A stretch of 64,000 bases of DNA from Bacillus suaedaesalsae (GCF_016890225.1 NZ_JAFELM010000039.1:1-64000), one strand, 5' to 3'. Counted from the first letter of the stretch, positions 22,552-32,996 are shown. Translations and numbers: made by a program. Notes: generated from the sequence alone by a model not told the origin.

Positions 22552-24414
22552 TTATTTATTATTTTTTTCCTCAATAATGGAGATTAGGTGAGAAACCATA
22601 TAAAAACCTTCTGAACGAAGGATTTCCCTATCCGTGTCAATCCTACTAACAATCTCCTCATCCACTAATCCAATTTCCTTTGACTTTCTCCAAACATCCC
22701 CATCTGAAGAATGACCAAGTATCTCAAGAAAAAGGCCTAACACTTCATCTCTGCGCATTGTCGCCTTCGAAGAAAGCTCTTCACGTTTTGCATCCAAAAT
22801 TGGTTGTATTTCTTCGTATCTGTCGTTACTAATCCTCTTAATTCCTCCTTGGACCATGTTAAATAAACTTTGTTTTTCAAATCTCTCGTTTTCCTTTAAA
22901 TTGTTCTCATAGCCACCTACTAGTAGCCCGTAAGTTAATAATTTTGATAAAGCTGTATAATACCATTCACCTTTGTAGGGAAATTCCAATTCAAAGGGAT
23001 AAAGTCTTGCCCCTTGATCTACTAGTTTAGCTTGTAACTCGCTTATTATATTTTTACTCTTCGACATTTCCCTAAAAGATAAATCACTTTTTACTGATAG
23101 AGCTGCTGCTGTTCCTGCGGCTTGTGCAGAAGTCATTCCAGTTGGAATAATTCGTGCACTACCTGCAGCCAAAGAAGAATAACCTGATGCTTTACTTGCA
23201 ACTAAAATATTTTCAATTCCCAAAGGAATTAATGAGCGAAATGGAATCGAGTATTGTGTTGGCTTTGTGATCACATAGCCATAATCATTAACCGAAGTTG
23301 CCTGTACATCTACGGGATAAGACCCAAAACCGATACGGTCCCAATGATCTTTATTACCCCATACATCTGTTATGGGTAATTGATACTCGGATTTAACATG
23401 AATGGTTTCTCTCACATATAGCTCTTTTGGAAAACTTGAAATCTTTGCCTTTTCAAAACCTGGAAATTCTCTTCTTAAATAATCAACAATATTCTTAGTC
23501 TCTTTCTTCCCTATATCTATTGCATATTGTTTTGATTTTTCATCTAATCCATTAATACCAAATATCTGCAAGGCATTTATGTATATTGTTCCATCGTTTT
23601 GTTTTGCAATGTTCAATCCTCTTAGCCTTGTATTTGGGTTAGAAGGTTTATAAAAATGGTGAAGTGTACTGAATCCCCATGCTACGGAACTAGTAACTTC
23701 GGCTTCTCCAAATGTTTTCTTTTTTGCAGTTTCTTTAATTTGATCCCAATCTATATTCTTTAAATGGATCATGAGTGTTACAGCCATATTCTTTTCCTTT
23801 TCACCGATATCCTCCCCACCAACAAAGTAAGGAACACCCGCTTCCACAGCTAATTCTGCATCTTGTGTAGAATCTATAAATCTTTTAGCGTAATAAGTGT
23901 GGTGGCCATTTTCATCAACAACCTTGACACCTAATACTGATTTGCCATCATTATCTAAAATTACTCCATCTAATTCCGTTGTTAGGGATAATGAGATGTT
24001 TTTTTCTTTTTGAATGAGGTAAAGAAAAGCATCTTTTCCACTCTTTATATCAAATGATACCTCACCACCAACAAGCTTATGCCATTCTTCAAATATCCCA
24101 GCATTCGCAATTTCCCCGTTCATATCGAAGCTAAAATCAATAAAATTCAGCATTCCATACGTCATAACTCCGCCTAGGCCGTCTCTCTTTTCAATTAATA
24201 ATGTCTTTGCACCATTTCTAGCAGATGCAACAGCTGCGGCGACGCCTTCAGGTTCTCCACCGACTACTATCACATCAAAATTCGTTTCTTTTATATCCTT
24301 CCTATATTCCTTTACAGGGATTGTCAATAGGTTTGTATGAGCTTCCCCAATAAATATACTTAATATTATGAGTGCGACCATTGTTAAGATTGATGGAAAA
24401 TAATAACGTTTCAT
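22552..24414 (-). CDS. Membrane-anchored FAD-dependent oxidoreductase
   Basis: 620 aa. A single N-terminal hydrophobic segment (about 8-25) is followed by a dinucleotide-binding motif VIVVGGEPEGVAAAVASARNG and EKRDGLGGVMTYG, characteristic of the FAD-dependent oxidoreductase family of Pfam PF12831. RFIDSTQDAELAVEAGVPY and ASGYSSLAAGSARIIPTGM are further flavin contacts. The C-terminal ~150 residues are helical with no assignment. There is no twin-arginine signal, so the side of the membrane is unclear. It is upstream of the LtaS gene and probably cotranscribed. A paralogue is at 37998. Substrate unknown. Confidence 0.8.
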   Translation of the reverse strand: MKRYYFPSILTMVALIILSIFIGEAHTNLLTIPVKEYRKDIKETNFDVIVVGGEPEGVAAAVASARNGAKTLLIEKRDGLGGVMTYGMLNFIDFSFDMNGEIANAGIFEEWHKLVGGEVSFDIKSGKDAFLYLIQKEKNISLSLTTELDGVILDNDGKSVLGVKVVDENGHHTYYAKRFIDSTQDAELAVEAGVPYFVGGEDIGEKEKNMAVTLMIHLKNIDWDQIKETAKKKTFGEAEVTSSVAWGFSTLHHFYKPSNPNTRLRGLNIAKQNDGTIYINALQIFGINGLDEKSKQYAIDIGKKETKNIVDYLRREFPGFEKAKISSFPKELYVRETIHVKSEYQLPITDVWGNKDHWDRIGFGSYPVDVQATSVNDYGYVITKPTQYSIPFRSLIPLGIENILVASKASGYSSLAAGSARIIPTGMTSAQAAGTAAALSVKSDLSFREMSKSKNIISELQAKLVDQGARLYPFELEFPYKGEWYYTALSKLLTYGLLVGGYENNLKENERFEKQSLFNMVQGGIKRISNDRYEEIQPILDAKREELSSKATMRRDEVLGLFLEILGHSSDGDVWRKSKEIGLVDEEIVSRIDTDREILRSEGFYMVSHLISIIEEKNNK

Positions 24415-24550
24415 AAATATTTCTCCTGTTTTTCTTCTATTATTCCCTTATATCATCTAATCAATAACCTATATTCCTTAAAGGCTTGTTTTAATGTGTT
24501 TACTATATTAATCATTCATAATCTCCTAAAATTATCCTGATATAAAGCAA

Positions 24551-24587
24551 AAAAAGAGTTATTTCCAGTTGGAAATAACTCTTTTTT
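24551..24587 (-). terminator. Terminator after tagO-type gene
   Basis: AAAAAGAGTTATTTCCA/TGGAAATAACTCTTTTT, a 17-bp perfect stem directly after the stop codon at 24590. Confidence 0.9.
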
Positions 24588-24589
24588 AC

Positions 24590-25645
24590 CTATAATTTCA
24601 TTGTCATATTTTGAATACCTTTAACAATTTTCATAATCGGCCGGTAGTCATTACCTATTAGTCCAATCTTTTCAACTGTGATTTCAATAGCTAGCATTAA
24701 CACCAGGATAACTAGGAACGATTCCCACATAGTTGTTTTAGAGAGTAGAATAGCAACAATACCAAATAATGCACTGATTCCATAAATCACAAGAACCGTC
24801 TTTCTATGACTATATCCCACTTTTAGTAAGCAATGGTGTAAGTGTGATTTATCGGGGGCAGATATTGGCTGCTTATTGACGAAACGTCTAATAATAGCAA
24901 AAAACGTATCAGAAATAGGAACCCCCAATATAATAATTGGTACTATTAGGGAAATAAATGTTACATTTTTAAAACCTAATAAAGATAGGACTGATATCAT
25001 ATATCCAAGAAATAATGCACCGGTATCACCCATAAAGATTTTAGCTGGGTGAAAGTTATAATACAAGAATCCCAATGTGCTAAATAAAAGAATAAAACCT
25101 AAGCTGGCAACAAATAAATTACCCATAATGATTGCCATGATAGAAACGGAGATAAGTGCGATAGACGAGACCCCAGCAGCAAGACCATCTAATCCATCAA
25201 TTAAGTTGATTGCATTAGTTACACCTACAATCCAAATGATTGTCAAAGGGATACTGAAAATACCAAACTCAAGTCTCCCATCAAATGGTAGGTTAATATA
25301 TTCAACTTGAATCCCTCCCGTAACAACAATAATTGCCGCAATTACCTGGCCAATTAACTTAACCTTCGCTGGTAGGTCCTTTATGTCGTCTAGAATACCT
25401 GTAATCACCATAACCAAACTTCCTAATAGGATAGGAAGCAAAAGTGAACCTTCTGGACGTAATATTAAGATCCCTACTATAAAGCTTATATAAATAGCTA
25501 AACCACCAAGTCGTGGCATAATCTTTTGATGTACTTTTCGATTATTGGGTTGGTCTGTAGCTCCAATTTTAAAGGCTAATTTTTTTATAAAAGGCGTTAT
25601 GATAAATGAAATGATAAGACAGATAATACAGGTCAAGTAAATCAT
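24590..25645 (-). CDS. tagO: Undecaprenyl-phosphate GlcNAc-1-phosphate transferase (TagO/MraY family)
   Basis: 351 aa, about ten transmembrane helices. Motifs: KIGATDQPNNRKVH, LDDIKDLPAKVK, the catalytic NLIDGLDGLAAG, the FMGDTGALFLGY Asp site and the cytoplasmic His box SHLHH. It loads the first sugar onto undecaprenyl phosphate for wall teichoic acid and related polymers. The ATG at 25645 follows AGGAGGG. A second close copy is at 31950; both keep all motifs. Confidence 0.93.
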   Translation of the reverse strand: MIYLTCIICLIISFIITPFIKKLAFKIGATDQPNNRKVHQKIMPRLGGLAIYISFIVGILILRPEGSLLLPILLGSLVMVITGILDDIKDLPAKVKLIGQVIAAIIVVTGGIQVEYINLPFDGRLEFGIFSIPLTIIWIVGVTNAINLIDGLDGLAAGVSSIALISVSIMAIIMGNLFVASLGFILLFSTLGFLYYNFHPAKIFMGDTGALFLGYMISVLSLLGFKNVTFISLIVPIIILGVPISDTFFAIIRRFVNKQPISAPDKSHLHHCLLKVGYSHRKTVLVIYGISALFGIVAILLSKTTMWESFLVILVLMLAIEITVEKIGLIGNDYRPIMKIVKGIQNMTMKL

Positions 25646-25842
25646 ATAGACCCTCCTATTAAGATACAATTGGACAATCATTATTATCCATTAGTATGAA
25701 AGCTTACCAAAGGATTATAACACAATATGATAACATGAAGCACAGTAATTTTTCCAGAGAATTATATTCCATAATTTGACGAATTAGATGATTAAAAAGT
25801 TATATTATTATGAATAATTATATTCTTCGTTATTAATTAAAA

Positions 25843-27630
25843 TTATTGGGAAGGCAAGTAACCAGTTATTCTATTTAAAAGTGCAGCCATCTGAGCTCTT
25901 GTAATGCCTTCAATGGGACGAAATGTTCCATCATTAAAGCCTGAAAAGATTCCATTTTTGTTCATTGTCGCGATATCATTGTATGACCACCTTGTATTAA
26001 CTATGTCTTTAAATGGAGAAATTGCTACCTTTTCCTCATTTAAATTAAGAGCTCTTCTCAATACAACAGCCATCTGTTCCCTTGTTAACTCCTCTCCCGG
26101 TTTAAACTTTCCAAGTTCTTCTCCTACAAATAATCCATGTTGACTAGCAATTTCAATCTCCTTTTTTGCCCAATAAGTGGTTGATACATCACTAAAAGAA
26201 TTTCCTATTGTAGATTTTGGTTCTAAACTTAATGCACGTACTAAAATGACTGCTGCCTCTGCTCTAGTTAGAGGGTCATCTGGAAAAAAACCAGTAAGGG
26301 TTTTCCCTTTCATCCACCCTTTTTCATAAATAACTTTGATATCCTCTTCTGCCCAATGTCCAACTATATCATTCGGTCCTTGCATCTCTCCATAATGTCC
26401 TGATAACCATATTCCATATTCATTCCAAACCGCTGTATCTTCCTGTCCTAAGCTCCAACTGCCCGTTCCTTTTAGGTTATATTTGTGTATAAGATCAACC
26501 TTAGCCTGAATAGAATCATTATTCTCATACCAAACATGATACGTACCCGGACCCAATGTTCTACCTCCTACTACCATAGTCGAGTCAGTACTATCAATAG
26601 TTATTGTTGCTTTAGGAGATTTATACTTCTCGTCAAAAATTACTTTTCCGCCATATGTATCCAACATTTTTTTTACCTGTACTTGCGAGATACCATAACC
26701 ACCATATGATTTCCCTTCAATCCAGTATCTACCAAAAAAGGGTATGCCCAAAACAATTTTATTATCTGGTACCCCTTGATTAAGTGCATATTGGACTGAT
26801 TTTTCTACCCAAGGCAAGCTGGCAACAGGACCTTCTGGGCCACCTGAATAACTTTCATCATATGCCATAATTACCAAATAATCAGAATAATTAGCAAGCA
26901 TCTTATAATCATAGGAACCGTGCCATCCTTTCGTCCAACCATTCGGATTTGCTGAAACCGCTACCGATATTGTTCTATCTTTTGGGATTTTCGAGCGTAA
27001 TAATCGGACGAAATCTGTGTATTGCTGCCGATCAACATCTGTTACATTTTCTATGTCAACATTCACACCATCTAGGTTGTGGATGATAATTGCATCTGCA
27101 ATTTGCTGCGCTAACTGTTCTCTATTATTTAATGCAGTCCTCCCCAACTCACGATCCCAGTGGTTACTTATAAAGGGTACAACCTTTATCCCTTTTGCAT
27201 GCATATCATTAATGAATTTAGAATCCACTTGATAGGTTAATTGCAGGGAACCATTTGAATTTAAATCAAAATAACTTGGTGAAACCGTGTTAAGATTCCC
27301 TTTCGCTTTTTCAACATTACTTATAAAGGTGTTAGTACTTCCATAATATAAATATGTCATATTGAAATCGACTTCATGGGCCTTTGCTTTATGATAGGGT
27401 AAGGAAGCAAAAAGAAGAGACCCTAACATGATATTTACTCCAATAATCTTCTTATTTGGAAGGTGTTTGTAAATATAGTCACTAACATACTCTCTTAAAT
27501 TTTCAATTCCTTCTTTCGTTTTTAAACCAAATTCCGTTGAAACCTCAGTGGAGTTATTATTTATATAAACTACAAGTATATGCCCATTATCTTTCCTAAT
27601 TAATCTATGCGTTAAGAAAATCTCTTCCAT
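25843..27630 (-). CDS. Exported GH18 glycosidase with three SLH domains
   Basis: 595 aa. A ~60-residue cytoplasmic-like N-terminal stretch (starts MEEIFLTHRLIRKDNGHI) precedes a hydrophobic signal (NIMLGSLLFASLPYHKAKA). The GH18 barrel has DGVNVDIENV, the DxxDxE-like motif ending in Glu-Asn, plus VIMAYDES and GSWSLGQED. Three S-layer homology modules follow (about 415-595): GHWAEEDIKVIYEKGWM, FSDVSTTYWAKKEIE, FKDIVNTRWSYNDIA. The SLH modules should bind pyruvylated wall polymer (see csaB). Probably a peptidoglycan- or chitin-like-polymer-cleaving surface enzyme. Confidence 0.88.
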   Translation of the reverse strand: MEEIFLTHRLIRKDNGHILVVYINNNSTEVSTEFGLKTKEGIENLREYVSDYIYKHLPNKKIIGVNIMLGSLLFASLPYHKAKAHEVDFNMTYLYYGSTNTFISNVEKAKGNLNTVSPSYFDLNSNGSLQLTYQVDSKFINDMHAKGIKVVPFISNHWDRELGRTALNNREQLAQQIADAIIIHNLDGVNVDIENVTDVDRQQYTDFVRLLRSKIPKDRTISVAVSANPNGWTKGWHGSYDYKMLANYSDYLVIMAYDESYSGGPEGPVASLPWVEKSVQYALNQGVPDNKIVLGIPFFGRYWIEGKSYGGYGISQVQVKKMLDTYGGKVIFDEKYKSPKATITIDSTDSTMVVGGRTLGPGTYHVWYENNDSIQAKVDLIHKYNLKGTGSWSLGQEDTAVWNEYGIWLSGHYGEMQGPNDIVGHWAEEDIKVIYEKGWMKGKTLTGFFPDDPLTRAEAAVILVRALSLEPKSTIGNSFSDVSTTYWAKKEIEIASQHGLFVGEELGKFKPGEELTREQMAVVLRRALNLNEEKVAISPFKDIVNTRWSYNDIATMNKNGIFSGFNDGTFRPIEGITRAQMAALLNRITGYLPSQ

Positions 27631-27839
27631 ACTCTCATTCCTTATAATTATTTGTATCCTTTATAGTTTCAGTATGAGGTTTTTTTTATTCAAAATAAGA
27701 ATATTCATAGCTGTATAAGAGTTAAAAAGATATGCAAACATTGCCATACACTAGCTAAGAATGATTTGATATACTCCACTATACAGAGCTTTTACTTGCA
27801 ACCATCACCTCTGAGCTCATTAATTAGGGAGTGATTCAT

Positions 27840-29483
27840 TTGAAAAAAATGATAATATGCATGTTTCATCTACTAATAGTTATAAATCCACTAGCAATTC
27901 ATGCAGCTGAGCCAAATCATTCCTTCCCAGCTATTATCACATTCACAGATGAAATTGAACCTCAAATTATTCAGGATGTAGGCGGAACAATAATAGATAC
28001 TTTTAATAGTATTAATGCTATATCAGCAGATGTACCTTCTTCATCAATTGAAGTTCTTAATAGCCATCCATTAGTCGAGAAGGTTGAACAAGACCTTTCG
28101 ATTACTCTTGATTCACAAGTAACCGATTGGGGAATGGACAAGATTAAGCCTGAAAACTATAAAGCCACAAATTTAACTGGAAAAGGCGTTAAAATAGCTG
28201 TTTTAGATACAGGTATAGATACAGAACACAAAGACCTAAAGATTCAAAATGGCATTTCATTTATCTCAACTGAACCAAGTTATGATGATTTGAATGGACA
28301 TGGAACACATGTAGCAGGAATTATTGCCGCATTAGATAATAATTACGGGACGAATGGAGTTGCTCCTGGCGCAGAAATCTTTGCCGTTAAAGTATTAGAT
28401 AAGAATGGCGAAGGTAGTCATTCTAGCATCATTGCCGGAATTGAATGGGCAATCAACAATAATATTGACATTATTAATATGAGCTTGGGGAGCCCTAATG
28501 GCTCTTCTGCGTTGAAATCGATTTTAGACAAAGCATATAGTAAAGGGATTTTAATCGTTGGAGCATCCGGAAATACAGATTCTCCCCAATTACCTGAAAA
28601 AGACAATGTTCAATACCCTGCAAGATATAGTTCTGTCATAGCAGTGGGAGCTACCGACATTCATAATAAACTAACAAGCTTCACGATGTATGGAGTCTCC
28701 TTAGAATTTGTTGCTCCAGGTGATCAAATTTATAGTCCCTACTTAGATAACAAATATATATATAGTAGTGGTACTTCAATGGCTAGTCCTTATGTTGCAG
28801 GGGTTCTTGCATTATACAAAGAAGCTTATCCGTCTAAAACAAATGTAGATATTAGAGGTATGCTTAGAGAAAGTGCAAAGGATTTAGGTCAGACTGGAAA
28901 AGATATATATTACGGCTACGGTTTGGTTCAAATGCCAATAGTATCAGAACCTACTAGCAGTAATACTTTTAAGGATGTAAAGGCAACAGATTGGTTCGCT
29001 AATGATGTTAAATCTTTGAGAGAAAAACATATCGTAAACGGTTATCCTGATGGAACATTTCGCCCAAATGAATATATAACTAGAGCGGAAGCATTATCTA
29101 TGATCGGGAATGCCATTGGCCTTACAGGGGGAACTCGTGAAACTAGTTTCATTGATGTATCTCCAAGTTCTTTTGCATCAGGATATATTCAATCTGCATT
29201 TGAACAAAAAATTGCTTCAGGTTTTCCAAATGGCTATTTTTACCCGAATGCTCCAATTACTCGTGGCGATGCTGCACAGTTTTTCGTCCGTGGTTTCCAA
29301 TTTCCACCAACAGATGAACCTTCGTTTAGAGATGTTAAACCAGAATACTATGGATTTAGTGGTGTAAATAGTCTAAAAAAGGCAGGAGTTACAGGTGGTT
29401 ATCCAGATGGAACCTACAAGCCAAATAATAAGATTACACGTGCCGAGTTAGCAGCTTTTTTAGTTAGGGCATTAAATATATAA
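27840..29483 (+). CDS. Exported subtilisin-like serine protease with three SLH domains
   Basis: About 547 aa. Signal peptide to about residue 23, an I9-type propeptide (PAIITFTDEIEP...VEKVEQD), then the S8 catalytic domain: Asp in VAVLDTGID-like VKIAVLDTGID, His in NGHGTHVAG, Ser in SSGTSMASPY. Three SLH modules follow (about 375-547) with GYPDGTFRPNEYITRAEA signatures. The start is taken at TTG 27840, which sits 5 bases from GGGAGTGA; GTG 27831 overlaps it. It should be displayed on the wall through the CsaB-pyruvylated polymer. Confidence 0.93.
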   Translation: MKKMIICMFHLLIVINPLAIHAAEPNHSFPAIITFTDEIEPQIIQDVGGTIIDTFNSINAISADVPSSSIEVLNSHPLVEKVEQDLSITLDSQVTDWGMDKIKPENYKATNLTGKGVKIAVLDTGIDTEHKDLKIQNGISFISTEPSYDDLNGHGTHVAGIIAALDNNYGTNGVAPGAEIFAVKVLDKNGEGSHSSIIAGIEWAINNNIDIINMSLGSPNGSSALKSILDKAYSKGILIVGASGNTDSPQLPEKDNVQYPARYSSVIAVGATDIHNKLTSFTMYGVSLEFVAPGDQIYSPYLDNKYIYSSGTSMASPYVAGVLALYKEAYPSKTNVDIRGMLRESAKDLGQTGKDIYYGYGLVQMPIVSEPTSSNTFKDVKATDWFANDVKSLREKHIVNGYPDGTFRPNEYITRAEALSMIGNAIGLTGGTRETSFIDVSPSSFASGYIQSAFEQKIASGFPNGYFYPNAPITRGDAAQFFVRGFQFPPTDEPSFRDVKPEYYGFSGVNSLKKAGVTGGYPDGTYKPNNKITRAELAAFLVRALNI

Positions 29484-29501
29484 ACATAAGTCAAATATAA
29501 T

Positions 29502-29535
29502 GGGGAAAGCACTTACTTTTTAACGTGCTTTCCCC
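29502..29535. terminator. Terminator after the SLH protease
   Basis: GGGGAAAGCAC...GTGCTTTCCCC, an 11-bp perfect stem with a 12-base AT-rich loop. Confidence 0.75.
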
Positions 29536-29588
29536 TGTGTTATATTAATAGGGGAATTTTAACATTTTTCTAATGAGGAGTTTATACA

Positions 29589-30329
29589 ATGGACTTAAAA
29601 AAAGTTATGATATTCGGAGTTCCATTTTTACATATTACAATGGACCAATTTGTGGAAACAATTAATGAACACGTAGAGAAAAACGAAAAAATACAAATTA
29701 TTACAGCTAATCCTGAAATAGTAATGAAGGCAAAAGAGGATTCCTATTATAAAGATCTTCTAATAAAGGCTACTTATGTAACCCCTGATGGAATCGGAAT
29801 TGTTAAAGCCTCTGAAATTTTGGGCGACCCGCTTCCTGAAAGAGTGGCCGGATATGATACGATGATTCGTTTTCTAGAATTGGCCAATAAACATAACTAT
29901 AGTATTTACTTGCTTGGTGCCATGGAGGAAATTCTGAAAGGCGCCATACATACAATAGAAACACAATACCCTAACGTTAAAATTGTTGGATCACACAATG
30001 GTTATTTTGACTGGAACGATCCATCCATTCCTAACGAAATTATAAAGCGACAACCGGATTTTATTTTTGTTGCACTCGGAATGCCTAGACAAGAAAAATG
30101 GATTTCTTATCATTTTCATAAATTTGATAAGGGCATATTTATGGGGGTTGGTGGAAGCTTTGATGTTCTTTCTGGAACGATAAAAAGAGCTCCTTTAGTA
30201 TGGCAAAAGTTAAATCTTGAATGGTTATATCGATTAATGAAGCAACCATCTCGCGCAAAAAGAATGGTAGCTTTACCTAAATTTGCATATGAAGTAATTC
30301 GAGAAAAGGTAACAAGAAAAAATGAGTAA
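29589..30329 (+). CDS. tagA: WecG/TagA/CpsF glycosyltransferase (ManNAc transferase)
   Basis: 246 aa. GT26 motifs: ITANPEIVMKA, YVTPDGIGIVKA, RVAGYDTM, FVALGMPRQEKW and GVGGSFDVLSG. It adds ManNAc to lipid-linked GlcNAc, the second step of teichoic-acid linkage-unit synthesis, using UDP-ManNAc from MnaA (36780). The C-terminal WLYRLMKQPSRAKRM is the membrane-association tail. AATGAGGAG precedes the ATG. It overlaps the next gene by 8 bases. Confidence 0.95.
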   Translation: MDLKKVMIFGVPFLHITMDQFVETINEHVEKNEKIQIITANPEIVMKAKEDSYYKDLLIKATYVTPDGIGIVKASEILGDPLPERVAGYDTMIRFLELANKHNYSIYLLGAMEEILKGAIHTIETQYPNVKIVGSHNGYFDWNDPSIPNEIIKRQPDFIFVALGMPRQEKWISYHFHKFDKGIFMGVGGSFDVLSGTIKRAPLVWQKLNLEWLYRLMKQPSRAKRMVALPKFAYEVIREKVTRKNE

Positions 30330-31884
30330 ACGATTATTAAAAGGTACTTTAATATTAACTGTTGCCACACTCATTTCTAAAATAGTTGGAAGTGCATTCC
30401 GAATCCCCCTCCAAAACCTTGCCGGGGATGAGGTATTAGGAATCTTTACGTTGGTTTATCCACTTTACATGGTAGCTCTCATATTATCAGTTGCCGGTAT
30501 ACCAATAGCTATATCCAAATTAATATCAGATGCACTTGCAAAAAATGAAAATCAAAAAGTACATGATATTTTCAAATCAGCTAGCATCCTATCAGTTTTG
30601 TTCGGTGTAACTAGTTTTCTTTTTATACTATTATTTTCAAACATACTCGCTGAAGTTCTAGGTGGACAAAACACAAGACTATCTATCATTATAGTATCCA
30701 TAACTCTCTTAATAGCCCCATACATGGCTGTTTACAGAGGTTACTTTCAAGGATATGGAGACATGCAGCCGACAGCAATCTCTCAAGTACTTGAACAGTT
30801 AACTCGTGTATTTCTTATTCTCATAATAGCTTATTTCACAGTACGACAAGGCTTTGCTGCAGAACATGTTTCCGGTGGTATCATGATTGGTTCCTCAATT
30901 GGTGCAATGATATCGTTATTCTATTTAAGACATCTATTTACAAAAAGAACATCAATTCCAAAAGTATCACATTATGAAAAAAGAACATTCCTCCAAACAA
31001 GCAAACAAATCTTAATAATTTCAGTACCTATTGCCATTGGTTCTATTTCAATGGCACTTCTTAATCTTGCAGATTCGATTTCAGTTCCTTTAGCTTTGAA
31101 AAGTTGGAATATCCATCAAGGTCAAGTAACTCATTTATTCGGAATATATGGAAGAGGTCTATCTCTTGTTCAAATTGCTACAGTATTCTCAAGCTCAATC
31201 ATCATACCTCTCATCCCTCTAATTGGGATGAGTATAGCGAGTAATGACTTACAAAGCTCCAAAAATGCAATTGAACGTTCTTATACCTTAACACATCTTA
31301 TTTCTTGGCCTATCGCTTTCGGTTTATTGTCACTCTCGGTTCCAATAAATCTAGCCCTTTTCCTTGACCTTCAAGGAAGTGATGTCTTGGCTGTTGTATG
31401 TTTTAGTTCCGTATTTACTTCTTTAGCCGTTTTAAGTACTGGGGTACTTCAAGGACTTGGGAAAGCCAAGCATGCAGCATATATTATTCTCATTGCATTT
31501 GTATGCAAAATCATTCTTAACATTTTTCTAGTCAATTACATAGGTATTATGGGTGCAGCACTTTCTACCTTATTTGTTTACATTCTTATTACATTTGTTA
31601 ATTCCTACTTCATTAAGAAAGAAATAAATTTACAACTTTACCATAAGAGAATTTACATTTTCATCGTATCATCTATACTAACAGGACTTTTAATCGGGGT
31701 CCCTACATCATTTATTGATTTTAAAGATTGGAGTAGGTTTTTATCACTGTCATATATTACGATTTCGAGCATAGCTGGACTAATTGTTTATGTTGGACTC
31801 TTACTCTTACTTAAAGGGATAAACGGGAATGAATTAAAGGAAGCAATTGGAAGAAAATCTTTATTTAGGAAACGAGGTTTTTAA
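30322..31884 (+). CDS. Polysaccharide flippase (PST/SpoVB-like MATE superfamily)
   Basis: 520 aa with about 14 transmembrane helices. ISKIVGSAFRIPLQNLAGDE near the N-terminus and YRGYFQGYGDMQPTAISQ are typical of the SpoVB/MurJ-like branch. It probably flips a lipid-linked oligosaccharide. The start overlaps the tagA end, showing translational coupling. Position between tagA, tagO-like and csaB suggests it exports the wall polymer to which SLH proteins bind. Confidence 0.9.
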   Translation: MSKRLLKGTLILTVATLISKIVGSAFRIPLQNLAGDEVLGIFTLVYPLYMVALILSVAGIPIAISKLISDALAKNENQKVHDIFKSASILSVLFGVTSFLFILLFSNILAEVLGGQNTRLSIIIVSITLLIAPYMAVYRGYFQGYGDMQPTAISQVLEQLTRVFLILIIAYFTVRQGFAAEHVSGGIMIGSSIGAMISLFYLRHLFTKRTSIPKVSHYEKRTFLQTSKQILIISVPIAIGSISMALLNLADSISVPLALKSWNIHQGQVTHLFGIYGRGLSLVQIATVFSSSIIIPLIPLIGMSIASNDLQSSKNAIERSYTLTHLISWPIAFGLLSLSVPINLALFLDLQGSDVLAVVCFSSVFTSLAVLSTGVLQGLGKAKHAAYIILIAFVCKIILNIFLVNYIGIMGAALSTLFVYILITFVNSYFIKKEINLQLYHKRIYIFIVSSILTGLLIGVPTSFIDFKDWSRFLSLSYITISSIAGLIVYVGLLLLLKGINGNELKEAIGRKSLFRKRGF

Positions 31885-31949
31885 AGAGTGAAATAAGCCT
31901 ATACTGTTAAAAATAGCAGTATAAATCTGCGATTTTAGGGGTGTACTTT

Positions 31950-32996
31950 ATGTTATTTTTGACAATGGCTTTCTGCTTTCTCTCCTCCTTGCTCTTAACT
32001 CCTTTGATACGGAAGCTTGCTATAAAAATTGGAGCCACTGATCAGCCTAACTCTAGAAAGGTTCACACTAAGGTGATGCCTCGATTAGGTGGACTTTCAA
32101 TTTTCCTTAGTACACTATTTGGCGTTTTATTACTCCAACCGGATAATCGGGATATCGTACCTATTCTTTTAGGTAGTTCAGTTATTGTTATAACTGGTAT
32201 CCTAGATGATTTATACGAATTGTCTGCAAAAATTAAGCTTTTAGGTCAATTAATTGCAGCCGGTATTGTAATATCAGGGGGGATATACGTTAAATTAATC
32301 AACCTACCCTTTGATATCGTATGGCATCTTGGTATCCTAAGTATTCCAGTTACAATTGTTTGGATTATTCTAGTTACTAACTCCATTAATCTTATTGATG
32401 GACTGGATGGATTGGCCGCCGGTGTCTCAAGCATTGTACTTTTAACAATTGCTGTCATGGCTTATCTTAATCTCAATAATCTGGTGTTTATCATAAGTTT
32501 AATTGTATTGGCAAGTACTCTCGGGTTTTTACCGTATAACTTTCATCCTGCCAAAATTTTTATGGGTGATACTGGTGCCTTATATTTAGGCTTTATTATT
32601 TCAGTTATTTCATTACTTGGCTTTAAGAACATAACTACTGTTTCATTAATCATACCAATCATTATACTAGGTGTTCCTTTATCAGACACCTTCTTTGCGG
32701 TTGTTCGTAGAATCGTAAATAAGAAACCATTATCAACTCCTGACAAATCCCACATCCATCACTGCTTTATTGAATTAGGTTTTTCGCATAAAAAAACCGT
32801 TTTATTAATATATTTACTAAGTGGAATTTTCGGTGTGGCGGCTATTATTTTTGAACGGACAACCCTTTGGGGATCCTTCTTGGTTATTGGCATATTATTG
32901 GTATTTATCGAGCTGATTGTCGAGTTTGTTGGCCTAGTCGATAAAAACTACCGACCAATTATCAACTTAATTCAAAGGGTTTTAAATACAAGATAA
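31950..32996 (+). CDS. Second TagO/MraY-family phosphotransferase
   Basis: 348 aa, same topology and motifs as the protein at 24590: KIGATDQPNSRKVHTKVMPR, NLIDGLDGLAAG, KIFMGDTGALYLG, HIHH. The two are recent-looking paralogues. GGGGTG lies upstream of the ATG at 31950. Being inside the tagA-csaB operon it may prime the SLH-binding polymer, while the other copy serves teichoic acid; that division is inference. Confidence 0.92.
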   Translation: MLFLTMAFCFLSSLLLTPLIRKLAIKIGATDQPNSRKVHTKVMPRLGGLSIFLSTLFGVLLLQPDNRDIVPILLGSSVIVITGILDDLYELSAKIKLLGQLIAAGIVISGGIYVKLINLPFDIVWHLGILSIPVTIVWIILVTNSINLIDGLDGLAAGVSSIVLLTIAVMAYLNLNNLVFIISLIVLASTLGFLPYNFHPAKIFMGDTGALYLGFIISVISLLGFKNITTVSLIIPIIILGVPLSDTFFAVVRRIVNKKPLSTPDKSHIHHCFIELGFSHKKTVLLIYLLSGIFGVAAIIFERTTLWGSFLVIGILLVFIELIVEFVGLVDKNYRPIINLIQRVLNTR

